Under the pieces are notes generated by a model. That model worked only from the letters and a program-made list of their open reading frames with translations. It did not search any database and was not told the DNA's origin. Below are positions 7,546 through 18,700 of a DNA stretch of 61,750 bases, piece after piece. The translations under genes were made by a program, and so were the position numbers. How positions within the stretch are numbered: position 1 is the stretch's first letter; each line of letters starts with the position of its first letter. This DNA comes from Saprospiraceae bacterium (GTDB taxonomy: Bacteria; Bacteroidota; Bacteroidia; Chitinophagales; Saprospiraceae): NCBI GenBank assembly GCA_020627965.1, contig JAHDFX010000006.1, positions 1 to 61,750 on the forward strand. Direction: 5' to 3'.

Positions 7546-9317
7546 GTAATGAACAAACTATACCTAATACATCTACTCATGATGTAATTACTTTTGACAT
7601 TCTGGTTGACGGAACAGCCATCAGTAATGAGTATGAAGTAATATCTATAATGGTTCTTAAGGAGGTTAATTGTATACCTACGGCCAGAATTGAAATTGCA
7701 GATGGTGAACCTTCGGAGGAGACTTTCAAGGTGAGTGAGACAGATGATTTTATTCCAGGTAAAGATATTCATATCAAAATAGGACGAGACAGCGACAACA
7801 AAACTGCATTTAAAGGTATCATTACCAAACATTGTATCAATATAAAAGAACATGGACGTCCAAGTCTGGTTATTGAATGTAAAGATATAAGTGTCAAACT
7901 TACAGTCGGAAGGCACAATCGCTACTTTGAAGAGCGTCAGGACAGTGCTGTCATAGAAGAAATCATCGGCAACTATACCGGCTTAACCGCAGATATAGAG
8001 GCAACTGATCTTACTCATAAAGAATTAGTACAATACCACATCACTGACTGGGATTTTCTGGTATCTCGTGCAGATGTCAATGGGAAACTGGTTATCGTAG
8101 ATGATGGTAAAATTCAGGTTAAGAAACCTGACACAGCCCAAGAGCCTGTACTCGCATTACAATATGGTGCTACCTTAGTCTCTTTTCATGGTGAAATAGA
8201 TGCCAGAACTCAATTCAAAAAGGTCAAGGGACAAGCATGGGATTATACAAATCAAGATTTATTTGAGACGGAAACTGATAAAGCTGATTATACTGAGCAT
8301 GGTAATATAAAAGGAGAAGATCTGGCAGATACTATTGCATTGGAAGAATGGGCATTACGGCATAGCGGGCAGGTAGTAGAAGAAGAATTACAAGCTTGTG
8401 TAGACGCTAATATGCTGCGTAGTCGTATGGCTAAGATCAGAGGCAGAGCAAAAATAAATGTCGGTTATGGAGAGGTCAAACCAGGTAATATGATAAAACT
8501 GGGTGGCGTTGGTGATCGTTTTAATGGAAAAGCTTTTGTCAGTGGCGTCAGGCACGAGATAGGAGAAGGGATGTGGTACACTCATCTTCAATTTGGTTTA
8601 TCTCAACGCTGGCATACTCGCTCCGAAAAAATAGAAGATATGCCGGCTGGAGGACTTGCTCCGGCTATCAGGGGCTTACAAATTGGGAAAGTAGTACAAC
8701 TGCAAGACGATCCGGATGGTGAAGATCGGGTTTTAGTCAAATTACCAACGATAGATAATCAGGCAACGGGCACATGGGCACGTATGGCAAGCCTTGATGC
8801 AGGAGAAAACAGAGGGGCATTTTTTCGCCCCGAAATAGATGATGAAGTCATTGTAGGTTTTATAAATGACGATCCAAGAGATGCAGTCGTATTAGGTATG
8901 TTGAATAGCAGTGCTAAACCTGCGCCTCTTGTAGCAGAAGATCTTAACCATGAAAAAGGATTTTTTACACGTTCCAATATGCGGGTATTATTCAATGATG
9001 AGGTAAACAAAATCACCATTGATACGCCGGCCGGGAATATGATCATTTTAGATGAGGAAAGTAAGTCCATTACTTTACAAGATGAAAATGATAATAAAAT
9101 TTTGATGTCTCCTGATGGCATAGAGATCAGCAGCCCAAAGAAAATTGTCATAAAAGCGGGCACTTCCATGGAAATTGAAGCTGCAGCCTCAATGGAATCC
9201 AAAGCTACCAGTATTGCTATGAAAGCTGATGCTTCTCTGGAAGCAGAAGGAGCTACCACAAAGATGGCAGCACAAGGAATTGCTGAATTGACCGGTTCAC
9301 TGGTAAAGATTAATTGA
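7542..9317 (+). CDS. VgrG-like central spike protein (Afp8/Pvc8)
   Basis: 591 aa. Residues about 15-370 correspond to the gp27-like hub. An OB-fold region follows at about 375-460 (IGKVVQLQDDPDGEDRVLVKLP through GAFFRPEIDDEVIVGF). The C-terminus is a repetitive beta-helix needle rich in short alternating motifs (KIVIKAGTSMEIEA, SIAMKADASLEAEGATTKM). This trimer is the membrane-piercing spike and is capped by the PAAR protein encoded 24 bp downstream. No extra C-terminal toxin domain is present, so cargo is not fused to the spike. Confidence 0.95.
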   Translation: MSNEQTIPNTSTHDVITFDILVDGTAISNEYEVISIMVLKEVNCIPTARIEIADGEPSEETFKVSETDDFIPGKDIHIKIGRDSDNKTAFKGIITKHCINIKEHGRPSLVIECKDISVKLTVGRHNRYFEERQDSAVIEEIIGNYTGLTADIEATDLTHKELVQYHITDWDFLVSRADVNGKLVIVDDGKIQVKKPDTAQEPVLALQYGATLVSFHGEIDARTQFKKVKGQAWDYTNQDLFETETDKADYTEHGNIKGEDLADTIALEEWALRHSGQVVEEELQACVDANMLRSRMAKIRGRAKINVGYGEVKPGNMIKLGGVGDRFNGKAFVSGVRHEIGEGMWYTHLQFGLSQRWHTRSEKIEDMPAGGLAPAIRGLQIGKVVQLQDDPDGEDRVLVKLPTIDNQATGTWARMASLDAGENRGAFFRPEIDDEVIVGFINDDPRDAVVLGMLNSSAKPAPLVAEDLNHEKGFFTRSNMRVLFNDEVNKITIDTPAGNMIILDEESKSITLQDENDNKILMSPDGIEISSPKKIVIKAGTSMEIEAAASMESKATSIAMKADASLEAEGATTKMAAQGIAELTGSLVKIN

Positions 9318-9341
9318 TGATAAATTTTTAAACCTGAAATT

Positions 9342-9632
9342 ATGCCACCAGCTGCAAGAACACCAGATTTTCATACTTGTCCGCTTACAACCGGAACAAC
9401 ACCGCATGTTGGAGGACCGATAGTGGGACCTGGCGTACCGACAGTCCTCATTGGAGGGCAAGTGGCCGCAATCGTTGGGGATATTTGCACTTGTGTAGGA
9501 CCGCCAGATAGCATTGTAAAAGGCTCAGGAACTGTACTAATTGGTGGAAAACCGGCAGCCAGACAAGGCGACCTGACAGCACATGGAGGCGTGATCGTAC
9601 AAGGATTACCAACAGTAATGATCGGTGGATGA
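9342..9632 (+). CDS. PAAR-repeat spike-tip protein (Afp10/Pvc10-like)
   Basis: 96 aa, starting MPPAARTPDFHTCPLTTGTTPH and built of glycine-rich PAAR repeats (GPIVGPGVPTVLIGG, GTVLIGGKPAARQGDLTAHGG, GLPTVMIGG). Histidine and cysteine residues positioned for metal binding (DFHTCP, CTCVG, TAHGG) are present. The protein forms the sharp conical tip on the VgrG-like needle. Its length is that of a stand-alone PAAR protein, with no effector extension. Confidence 0.95.
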   Translation: MPPAARTPDFHTCPLTTGTTPHVGGPIVGPGVPTVLIGGQVAAIVGDICTCVGPPDSIVKGSGTVLIGGKPAARQGDLTAHGGVIVQGLPTVMIGG

Positions 9633-9672
9633 TTAAGTTAATTAAGTAACTCTATACACTCAATAACTCAAT

Positions 9673-10095
9673 ATGTCAGAAAATAATTCATATCTCGGAC
9701 GTGGATGGGCATTCCCACCAACTTTTGATATTAATTCTGGAACTGTGGAAATGGTACAGAATGAAGAGGACATTAATCAGAGTCTCGAAATTTTGTTATC
9801 GACTAGTCTTGGTGAACGTGTTATGCAGCCTACTTATGGGTGCAATCTTAAAGACTATCAGTTTGAAGCCTTGAATGTAACGATGATCAGTTTTCTTAAA
9901 GATCTGGTCGAGCGAGCTATACTTTTTCACGAACCCAGAATCACTGTTGAGAATATAAAAGTTACCGAGATCGGATCTTTTGATTTGATAGAGGGTAGGT
10001 TTACGATCGAAGTGGATTATCTGATTGATGGCTCTAATTCACGCCGCAATTTTGTTTATGATTTTTATCTGAGAGAAGCCGACCGTCAGGTCTAA
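9673..10095 (+). CDS. gp25-like baseplate wedge protein (Afp9/Pvc9)
   Basis: 140 aa. The GRGWAFPPTFD opening and the SLEILLSTSLGERVMQPTYGCNLKDYQFE segment are diagnostic of gp25-like (W) proteins, with the conserved EPR (HEPRITVENIKV) in the middle. The gp25-like protein links the baseplate wedge to the first sheath ring and nucleates sheath assembly. It is 12 bp before the large baseplate gene. Confidence 0.95.
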   Translation: MSENNSYLGRGWAFPPTFDINSGTVEMVQNEEDINQSLEILLSTSLGERVMQPTYGCNLKDYQFEALNVTMISFLKDLVERAILFHEPRITVENIKVTEIGSFDLIEGRFTIEVDYLIDGSNSRRNFVYDFYLREADRQV

Positions 10096-10107
10096 AATAT
10101 ATAAACT

Positions 10108-13100
10108 ATGTCTAATGGTTCATTTACATCCAATATATCGCATCCTTTGTTGCTCGCCTGCCCGGGTACGAGCCAACAAGGTAAAATATTAGAAGAATTA
10201 AACCCTGAAAACATCAAAATAGATGCGCAGGAAGCTGAAGATTTGTTGAATTTTATTTACCAATTCTCCAGTCAGATCAATTTTTATGATGAAAATCTTC
10301 AACAGTACAATTGGCAACCTTTTTTCGAGGATAGCCTGCCATTTGTATTGGCTCGTATTAATAAAACTGATACAGAAAAACTAAAGGCAGATTATGATAA
10401 ATTGATCACTTTCGTGAAAACAGGTTATGGAAGTCCGTCAACTTATGATCCACAATCGTTGCAGTTGGTTTTTGATTTCTTGTACGACGAAATATTTATT
10501 CCTTTAACAAAGTGGCAAAAACAGTTTTCAAAGCATAAATCCAGTTTTAGTGATGTCATCAGTGCTACAATAAGAAAAAACTTAAGAACTTCTTTAAAGA
10601 ACTATATCGCATTATTCAATGGAGCAGCATTTATTGACGGGCTTAATACCGACGACGATTATGGCATCTCTTTGAGAAATTTCTCTGAACTCGATGCAGA
10701 GAAAGTCTGGGGTTTAAGACCAGAAGACTTAACAGCAACATCCATAAAATTTTATAGTAACAGCCCTATCCCTGACGAAATATTAAACCCCATACCATCC
10801 GATTTTTTATTGAATGAACAAGTTGATAATATCCTGGATGGAATAGGAGTTAACTTAAATACTATTGTAACTAAAGCAATTAATGTCTTCAAGTTACTAG
10901 GACAAAAGGCGCCATATTATATCAAAGAAAGCCTTATTCCAAAATATGAAGAACAGCGTCAAGTACATCTGCCACAACTAGGCTTGTTATACACCTTCAT
11001 GGAGCTAAGCAAACATTTTCGGGCAGATATTAATGAGCTAAGTACAAAGCATCTGGACTTTTTTTATAAACATGTATTAAACATTAAAGAGCAACCCGAA
11101 ACACCAGATAAGGCTCATCTCGTATTTGAATTACAAAAGCATGTTAATCAACTTGAACTTAAAGCGGGAACACTTATTAAAGATGGGAAAGATGCCAATA
11201 ATAAGGATGTCTTTTTTCAGGTAGATGAAGACATCATCGTAGATAAGGCACAGATAGCACACCTTAAAACACTTCATGTCAATTACGTAGATGCCGTAAT
11301 AGAAGATGGAGACGGAGAATGTACAGAACTGACAGAAGAGAGTATATGTCCATATGTAGAAGGGGTTTACATAGCTCCTGTTGCTAAGGCTGCCAATGGA
11401 GTCAAAGAAACTGCCCCACCACCTTCCTGGCCAACTCTTGGAGCAAAATTTAGTAAAGAAACCATAGGCGATAATGAACTGCCGGAACGTTATCCCAAAG
11501 CAGATATGGGCTTTGTATTAGCCTCTCCTGTACTATATCTACAGGAAGGCAAACGTAAGATCAATATCCGACTTTGCTGCCAGATAAATGAAATCGAAGG
11601 CGTCAAACAGCCTGATATACAAGATTTTGCCGAACTGGAAATGGCAAACCTGAATGAAACTTACTATAGCCTTACTGAAAGTGTTATTAATGATCTAGAG
11701 GAGCAATTAGAGCTTCATGTTAAATCTCAAATTGAGATTTGGTGGACAAGTCAGGATGATTTATCCCAATTTAGCACAGAACTTTTGTTTAAAGATATTC
11801 TCAATACTTTGTTAGGAGAAGAACCTGAAAATGTTATTGATGCTTTTTTTGATCCTTGGAAAGAAAACTTAATAAACAATCTAAATGATACTTTAGGTGG
11901 TTTTGATGTCTGTCCGATACCCCAAGACTTATTGAACGCATATTTATCCAGCGACCTTGATGTTAACTCAATATTACAGATAACGCCTGCACAAGCGGCA
12001 GGAGAGGTTACCACAGTTACTTATAATGGTGTGGAGGAAGAGGTAAATGATGGCGGAACTGTTAATGATACAGAGGATGATTCAGTTATTGTCAATACTT
12101 CATTATCAGGTCCAGTGAATCTTTCGATTGAGCATGTGAAGTTTGTGAAACAATTCATGGAGAAAAGCATCGAATATTTTGAAACATCAGTTAAAAGACT
12201 TCTTGCAGAAATAGCAGATGTACAGAAAATTTTCAACATATACCTGAGTGGAGAAAAAGAGTGGATTAATGTAAAATCAGAACAAATCAAAGAAATAGAT
12301 TTAAAATTTTTTGGATCTGTTACAACAACTAACAATAACAATAACGAGGATAATTCTTCTGAAGAAATACTGCCCGAACCGATACCTTTTTCTTGTCCTC
12401 CAGGGACAGACTATGAACTCTGTATCGAAATAGATTTGGATGAATCTGTAGCTCCAGTTACTTTTTTCAATGAAGGAACTCTTAAAGAGTCACTAGGGAC
12501 TACCCATCCCGTGGCAAAAATTCTGATCAACGGTGATATTAAAATTCCCATAGATAGCTGTGAATACATTCCCTGTTGTAGCCTGGAAAATTGTGAGGAA
12601 GAAAAAGAATTAACGGCTTCTTTTTACCACTACTTTCGCCATTTTAAAGTATTGGATTCCTGTATCGAAGTAGAAGTTTGCGGATTAAAGAACTTCATTG
12701 TACAAAATGATGAAAATTTGCAAAATGTAAATAGTCCGATTTATCCTTTTGGGGTAAGACCTGAAATTATTGATTTTGATGTAGTGAATCCGGCAGAAGA
12801 TATGTCTACAATTACTATTGATCCGAATGCTAATTTGATAGGACCAAGCTTTTATGTTGGTAGTAAGGAAATATTCTGCAAGAACTGGGAAAAAGTCTGG
12901 TTAAATCTGGAATGGAAATCCAAACCGAGTGATTTTAATGAGTATTATCAGGCCTATAATGTTGGAGTGGATGCCTTGGGAAACCCTACTTATGGCTTAA
13001 ATGAAGATGATTTTGAAATCAACATATCAGTATTAGATGATGGGGAATGGATGAGAGAACAAAGTATGACTGAAATGGACAATACTATAAGAACGACGAA

Positions 13101-15762
13101 TTACAGTTTGAAGGATGAAGATGAAGATTTTCTAGGAGATTTGAATGCTACTACTAATCATTATAATCGGGCTTTGTTTAAGGATAATAGAAATGGTTAT
13201 AATCTTAGTATTAACGAACCTATAAACGGTATAACATATGAATCAGATGGATTCAAACCGCCTTCATGTATAGATTTTCTTGATGAAACCCTGACGGGTA
13301 ATGATGCAATGGATTACACTGATACAGTGCAACAGGTTATCGAAGTAAATAGTAAATACTTTGATATAGAACACCAATTCCGAAAAATTGACCCTACTAT
13401 ATCAGAATATAAAACTGATCTGTTAAATGGGTTTTTAAAAATAACACTGGAAAATCAAGATTTTCTTCATAAACACTATGCATTTATTCTTGCCCGACAG
13501 ATGACAGCATTGGCTAGGTATCCTGAAGCTTTTCCAACTGCTATATATATTGATACAGGAAATGGAGGCGTTTTTGATTTTGGCAATATTGCAGGAGGAG
13601 TCAATGGCATAGATGGATTTGCAGACGATATTATCACAAAAGTTACGGCTATCAATAACATTATTGATGACATAAATGATTTCCTATTCGTCGGTAATAA
13701 TAGTGTAAAAAACCGTTTGTCTGGAATAAAATTAGATATCAACGGAATTATATTAGACGTGCAGGGGGTATATGATAAATTATTTCTAGCTTCAACAGGT
13801 GTTTTTGACTTAATCAATATTGATTTAAAAGATTGCCTTTTTATTACTGGCAGCAACAGTAATTCAGTTGAAGAAATAATTAATACTGCTATTAATGAAA
13901 TAACAGGTAATACAGGGGATCCTGCTCTAACTTTAGGTTCTGCAACTGAAAAATTATTAGGAACAGGAGTCTATGCAGGAAATGGTGCGCTTAATATCAT
14001 TGACAATATCCTTGATGTACTGGACATCTCGCCGGGGGGGCAGGCTGATTTAGAAAAAGACATAGACCAAATCAAAACTGATTTAAATGATGTAGTTGGT
14101 GAAATAGATGTAATTGTGGACATTTTATGTGATACTGGTAATCCTAATAATCCCAATACAGTACAAGGGAAAATTAGTGAATTGTCTCAGTGTATAAATG
14201 ATAATCCAAACATTCCTGATCCTGAAAGTGTATTGCAATTAGCTAATTCAATAAAAAATGAATTACAATCAATAAGTATAATCAATCCGGCAACAGGTCA
14301 GCTTTCAGCCGATATAGAAGTCCCTATCCCGAGTGAGCCCTGGACACCTATCATAAAAGAGATGTACCTGGACTACACGGCCAAAGCCACCAAGGAAGAT
14401 ATAGACCTCATACATATATACCCCTTTGAAAACACTTATAAAGAAGAGCCATTGAACCCCCAACCAATGCTCTTACCTACCTTTGTAGATGAAGGTACAT
14501 TGTTTATAGGAATCAAAAATCTCAAGCCTGGCAGTAGTCTCAATCTCTTATTTCAATTAGCAGAAGCTACTACTAATACAGAGTGTGATAAAGCCGATAT
14601 AAAGTGGCATTATCTCAAAAATAACCGTTGGAATAATCCGCTAAGAAATGGATTTGAAGTGGCACAAGATGGTACGAATGGTTTAACCCGTTCAGGTATT
14701 GTCAAGATTTCCGTACCCGAGGACATATCAAATGAAGGCTACACCATCATGCCAAATCCTGAGCCTAAAAAAGAACCTATATCCTGGTTGAAAGTCTCTG
14801 CAAGAAAAGACATTGCAGCAATATGTGAAACCGTAGGTGTATATACCCAGGCGGTCATTGCCAGTTTTAAAAATGACGGTAATACCAGAGAAGAAATGAT
14901 ACTTCCGCCCAATAGTCTTGCCCGACTTGTAAAAGCTAATTCCAGCATCAAAAAAGTCAATCAATACTACGATACATTTGGCGGTCGCCTCGCTGAAGTA
15001 TCCAATAACTTCTATCATCGGGTTAGTGAGCGATTGAGACACAAAGGCAGGGGTATCCAATTGTTCGATTACGAACGCTTGGTTTTACAGCATTTCCCTA
15101 AAATTTTAATGGCTCGTTGTGTTACCCACACATTTGGCTTGTCTGCTAAAAAATATCGGGCTGATCTTGCCCTTGCACCAGGATTTGTCATGCTTGCGGT
15201 TATACCCAATCTGAAATTATTAAGCTCTGGCAATGCATTGGAACCCCGTGTATCCACTAGTTTGCTAGACGATATTCATACCATGCTTGCTAAGAGAATA
15301 TCTCCTTTTGTTCGCTTGAAAATAGTGAATCCACGATATGAAAAAGTAGATATTCAGGTAAAGGTGAAATTCAAAGAGAGGATAACAAATGTAGCTTTTT
15401 ACAAGGCTAAATTAGAAGACGAACTTACGCAGTTTATGGCGCCCTGGGTACAAGGCAATAATCTTGACAGGCTGGTTTTTGGGCGTAATTTATCCGCATC
15501 AGAATTGGTGCATTTTATAGAATGTCAGCCTTACATTGATTTTATCTGCTCTTTTGATATGGAGCATGAAAAGGATAAAATAACCTGTTATAACGAAGAT
15601 GAGAATAATGGCACTGAGATTAAAACCCTCATAGAGCCATTAACTGCACGATCTATCCTTACTGTCGGAACGATAACTGTAGAACATGAAAGTAATGAAT
15701 GTGATGCATTTCCGATAACAGGGCAGTATGTATGTAATAATATAACCACAATGAAAAATTAA
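10108..15762 (+). CDS. Very large baseplate J/gp6-like protein (Afp11/Pvc11)
   Basis: 1884 aa. The conserved baseplate-J part is at the C-terminus, about residues 1550-1820 (PISWLKVSARKDIAAICETVG, LPPNSLARLVKANSSIKKV, GIQLFDYERLVLQHFP, FVRLKIVNPRYEKVDIQVKVKFK). The N-terminal region is helical, and residues about 1130-1400 look like an inserted helical and Asn/Asp-rich spacer (repeated DIDDIN, IDVIVDILCD patterns). As I recall, Afp/PVC homologues are roughly half this length, so the wedge carries large extra mass. The next gene starts 4 bp downstream. A scaffold role in the hexameric wedge ring is known for the family; the purpose of the insertions is unknown. Confidence 0.88.
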   Translation: MSNGSFTSNISHPLLLACPGTSQQGKILEELNPENIKIDAQEAEDLLNFIYQFSSQINFYDENLQQYNWQPFFEDSLPFVLARINKTDTEKLKADYDKLITFVKTGYGSPSTYDPQSLQLVFDFLYDEIFIPLTKWQKQFSKHKSSFSDVISATIRKNLRTSLKNYIALFNGAAFIDGLNTDDDYGISLRNFSELDAEKVWGLRPEDLTATSIKFYSNSPIPDEILNPIPSDFLLNEQVDNILDGIGVNLNTIVTKAINVFKLLGQKAPYYIKESLIPKYEEQRQVHLPQLGLLYTFMELSKHFRADINELSTKHLDFFYKHVLNIKEQPETPDKAHLVFELQKHVNQLELKAGTLIKDGKDANNKDVFFQVDEDIIVDKAQIAHLKTLHVNYVDAVIEDGDGECTELTEESICPYVEGVYIAPVAKAANGVKETAPPPSWPTLGAKFSKETIGDNELPERYPKADMGFVLASPVLYLQEGKRKINIRLCCQINEIEGVKQPDIQDFAELEMANLNETYYSLTESVINDLEEQLELHVKSQIEIWWTSQDDLSQFSTELLFKDILNTLLGEEPENVIDAFFDPWKENLINNLNDTLGGFDVCPIPQDLLNAYLSSDLDVNSILQITPAQAAGEVTTVTYNGVEEEVNDGGTVNDTEDDSVIVNTSLSGPVNLSIEHVKFVKQFMEKSIEYFETSVKRLLAEIADVQKIFNIYLSGEKEWINVKSEQIKEIDLKFFGSVTTTNNNNNEDNSSEEILPEPIPFSCPPGTDYELCIEIDLDESVAPVTFFNEGTLKESLGTTHPVAKILINGDIKIPIDSCEYIPCCSLENCEEEKELTASFYHYFRHFKVLDSCIEVEVCGLKNFIVQNDENLQNVNSPIYPFGVRPEIIDFDVVNPAEDMSTITIDPNANLIGPSFYVGSKEIFCKNWEKVWLNLEWKSKPSDFNEYYQAYNVGVDALGNPTYGLNEDDFEINISVLDDGEWMREQSMTEMDNTIRTTNYSLKDEDEDFLGDLNATTNHYNRALFKDNRNGYNLSINEPINGITYESDGFKPPSCIDFLDETLTGNDAMDYTDTVQQVIEVNSKYFDIEHQFRKIDPTISEYKTDLLNGFLKITLENQDFLHKHYAFILARQMTALARYPEAFPTAIYIDTGNGGVFDFGNIAGGVNGIDGFADDIITKVTAINNIIDDINDFLFVGNNSVKNRLSGIKLDINGIILDVQGVYDKLFLASTGVFDLINIDLKDCLFITGSNSNSVEEIINTAINEITGNTGDPALTLGSATEKLLGTGVYAGNGALNIIDNILDVLDISPGGQADLEKDIDQIKTDLNDVVGEIDVIVDILCDTGNPNNPNTVQGKISELSQCINDNPNIPDPESVLQLANSIKNELQSISIINPATGQLSADIEVPIPSEPWTPIIKEMYLDYTAKATKEDIDLIHIYPFENTYKEEPLNPQPMLLPTFVDEGTLFIGIKNLKPGSSLNLLFQLAEATTNTECDKADIKWHYLKNNRWNNPLRNGFEVAQDGTNGLTRSGIVKISVPEDISNEGYTIMPNPEPKKEPISWLKVSARKDIAAICETVGVYTQAVIASFKNDGNTREEMILPPNSLARLVKANSSIKKVNQYYDTFGGRLAEVSNNFYHRVSERLRHKGRGIQLFDYERLVLQHFPKILMARCVTHTFGLSAKKYRADLALAPGFVMLAVIPNLKLLSSGNALEPRVSTSLLDDIHTMLAKRISPFVRLKIVNPRYEKVDIQVKVKFKERITNVAFYKAKLEDELTQFMAPWVQGNNLDRLVFGRNLSASELVHFIECQPYIDFICSFDMEHEKDKITCYNEDENNGTEIKTLIEPLTARSILTVGTITVEHESNECDAFPITGQYVCNNITTMKN

Positions 15763-15766
15763 AAAC

Positions 15767-18700
15767 ATGGCGGAAGTCAAAACCAATAATAAAGTAATTC
15801 TTAAAAACGATAGTAGTTTCCCGGAACACTTCGATTTTGAATGGTTGAGAAACAAAGGTCTCGAACACATTGGGCAACTGTCTGGCAAAATATGGACAGA
15901 CCATAACACACACGATCCTGGGATTACCATGATGGAGCTACTGTGTTATGCCTTGATAGACCTGGGCTATCGTACAAAACTCCCCATTGAAGATTTACTT
16001 GCAAAAAAGGAAAATGAAGACGAAAATAATTTCTTCACACCAGCAGAAATACTAAGCTGTAATCCAACCACTATCATGGACTACAGAAAAATGTTGATGG
16101 ATATTGATGGGGTACAAAATGCATGGCTGGAAGTAGTAAAGGATGAGCGTCTGTTAATTCATTGCCCCCCACTTGAGAATAGTTATCTCTCCTGTTATTA
16201 TACAGTTTTTGAGGAATCTGGGGATGGGGAAGAGCCAAATGAAAGTATTCCGCCAAATTCATCAGAAGTTATACTAAACGGATTATACAAAGTCTATATT
16301 GAATTAGAAAACGATGATCCATATTGCCTCAATCAAATGAAGATTCCACTGGATGATGATGTAAGTGAAGATCAAGATACAAATGAGGAGGAATCCGAAG
16401 AAAATCCAAATGATGATGTTATAGAAAATCCGGTAATTACAGAAGTTAGAAAACGACTTTCTCGCTATCGTAATCTTTGTGAAGACTTTACAGAAATTCA
16501 TACGCTGTGTACAGAAGAAATCGGTTTATGCGCAGATATAGAACTGACAGATACCGCAAACCCCGAAGATGTCTATGTAGCTGTTATGGAAAAAATTAAC
16601 AGCTTTCTAACGCCCCAAATCCAATACCATACACTTCAAGGGTTTCTAGATAAAGGCAAAACAATCGAGGAAGCTTTTGAAGGACGCCCTTATTTTGCAG
16701 ATACTTCAAAAACAGATGAATGTGGTGAAGCAATTATAGAAAGCCGAGGTTTTATTGACTGTGAAGAATTGAGAAATATCGAACGACATACCTCTATTCA
16801 CCTTTCAGATATATATAAATTGCTACTGGAGATAGAAGGAGTGGCAAGTATTCAAAAATTGGAATTGACGGGTTGGATTGAGAATACACAAGTAGAAAGT
16901 AGTCATCAAAATCCTACATTAGATCAGGAAGGATATGATGATCGCTGCTGGAATTGGGAATTACCACTACATAAAAACTATGTCCCAAAACTCAGCCTTG
17001 AATGTACTTGCCTGAATCTACGCAAAGGAGGAGGAGTGTACAAGGTCAGTAAAGATGAAATCGAACAACTACTCCGTAGCGCTATTCTCGAAGGAAATGC
17101 CTTGCTGCTGGGAGAGGATAATCTGGATATGCCTATCCCAAAAGGTACTTACAGAGCTGATCTGAGCGATTATTATTCTATTCAAAATGACCTTCCGAGT
17201 GTATATGGAGTTGGTGAAGGAGGTATTCCTGACAGTGCTACTAATTTACGAAAAGCACAAGCTCGACAATTGAAAGGTTATCTGTTGTTTTACGATCAAT
17301 TACTAGCCAAATATGTCAGTCAGATAGGTAATTTGCGTAATTTATTTTCCTTAAAACCAGATAGTGAAAGACCTGACAACACCTTGCATACCTATTTCGC
17401 AACAATGCTTGATTCTGTTCCCCAGGCAGAACAGCTCTTGCAGTTCTATGATAATACTAAAAATAAGGCATTAGACGGAACTATACTTGGCTTATTGGCA
17501 CAGTTGGAACCAACAAACCTGCAATTAGAAGAATTAGAACGAAAAAAAGATTTTGAATGCAAGGTGGAACAATATTTTTTTGATAAAAAAAGTGAAAGAG
17601 ATATTGCTATCAACCAACTTCAGCGAGAATTCAGACAAGGAGATGTTACCACAACGATTTGTGAAGATGAATGTGGGTACTTTTTTGTTATGAGAGTACG
17701 GTTTCGTGACTATATAATTGTAAGTAGAAAACATTATAAGACACATAACGAAGCACAATCTGCTGCAGAAAGTACAAATTTCTTTGGAGCTTTACCAAAA
17801 GCCTACCAAAAAAAGATTATGATAGTAGATGATGCCGGAGTATCAGTTGAAAAATATACTTTTTCGATTAGCTATGAGGCAATGGACTACCTGTCGATCT
17901 TGCAGAACATGGTAGAAAATGAAGAGCAATATTGCAAACGACGTGAAGAATTTTTAGATCACCTGCTATCCAGATTTGCTGAAAATTTCAATGAATATGT
18001 GCTCCTTAATTATACCCTCGGACTGGATGCCAAACAACGAATAGAACGCAAAGGACAATTCTTGTCTAAGTATCCAGAGATTAGTAGAAACAGAGGACGG
18101 GCTTTTGACTATTGTCAACCTTCATGGGGTACGGACAATATTTCTGGATTTGAAAATAAAATAGCAACCTTGGCAGGATTTAGTCCGCTGAAACAGTTCC
18201 TATGCAATTTCCAGTTGTATTGCCCGGATGAGAATGAAAGAATAATCTGTATAACCGATCCTAAAGGGAATGTTGTATTAAAGAGTGAGTGTGTATTTGA
18301 AAGTGAAGAAGAAGCGCTCAGGGTATTAATTATATTGTTAAAAAAGTGTATAGTTAATAAAGATAATTACGGGAATGATGTCAGTGAAAAAAAACTATAC
18401 AGGTTTTATATCGAGTGTGAGGGCTGCAAATTCTATTATGCACAGCAATTTGAAACGAAGAGAGAACGTGATACTGCCAGAAAAGTCTTTTGCAGTTGTT
18501 TTGTTCATAATACTTCCACCCATGATGATTTTCTGCTAAAAGAAGAAGCTGGAAAATGGAGATATTACTGCTGGTGGAGAATTGTAGATGGGCAATCTGT
18601 CCCGGCTTTTCAAAGTATAAAATTATTTAAAACAAAAGAACAAGCACTTAATAACTACGAAAAAGACCTTAAAAGAATAGGTAAAGCAACACTGAAAACC

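Noticed and set aside
7542-9317. Spike protein with fused toxin (evolved VgrG)
   Set aside because: The sequence ends within the beta-helix repeats (SLVKIN) with no further domain.
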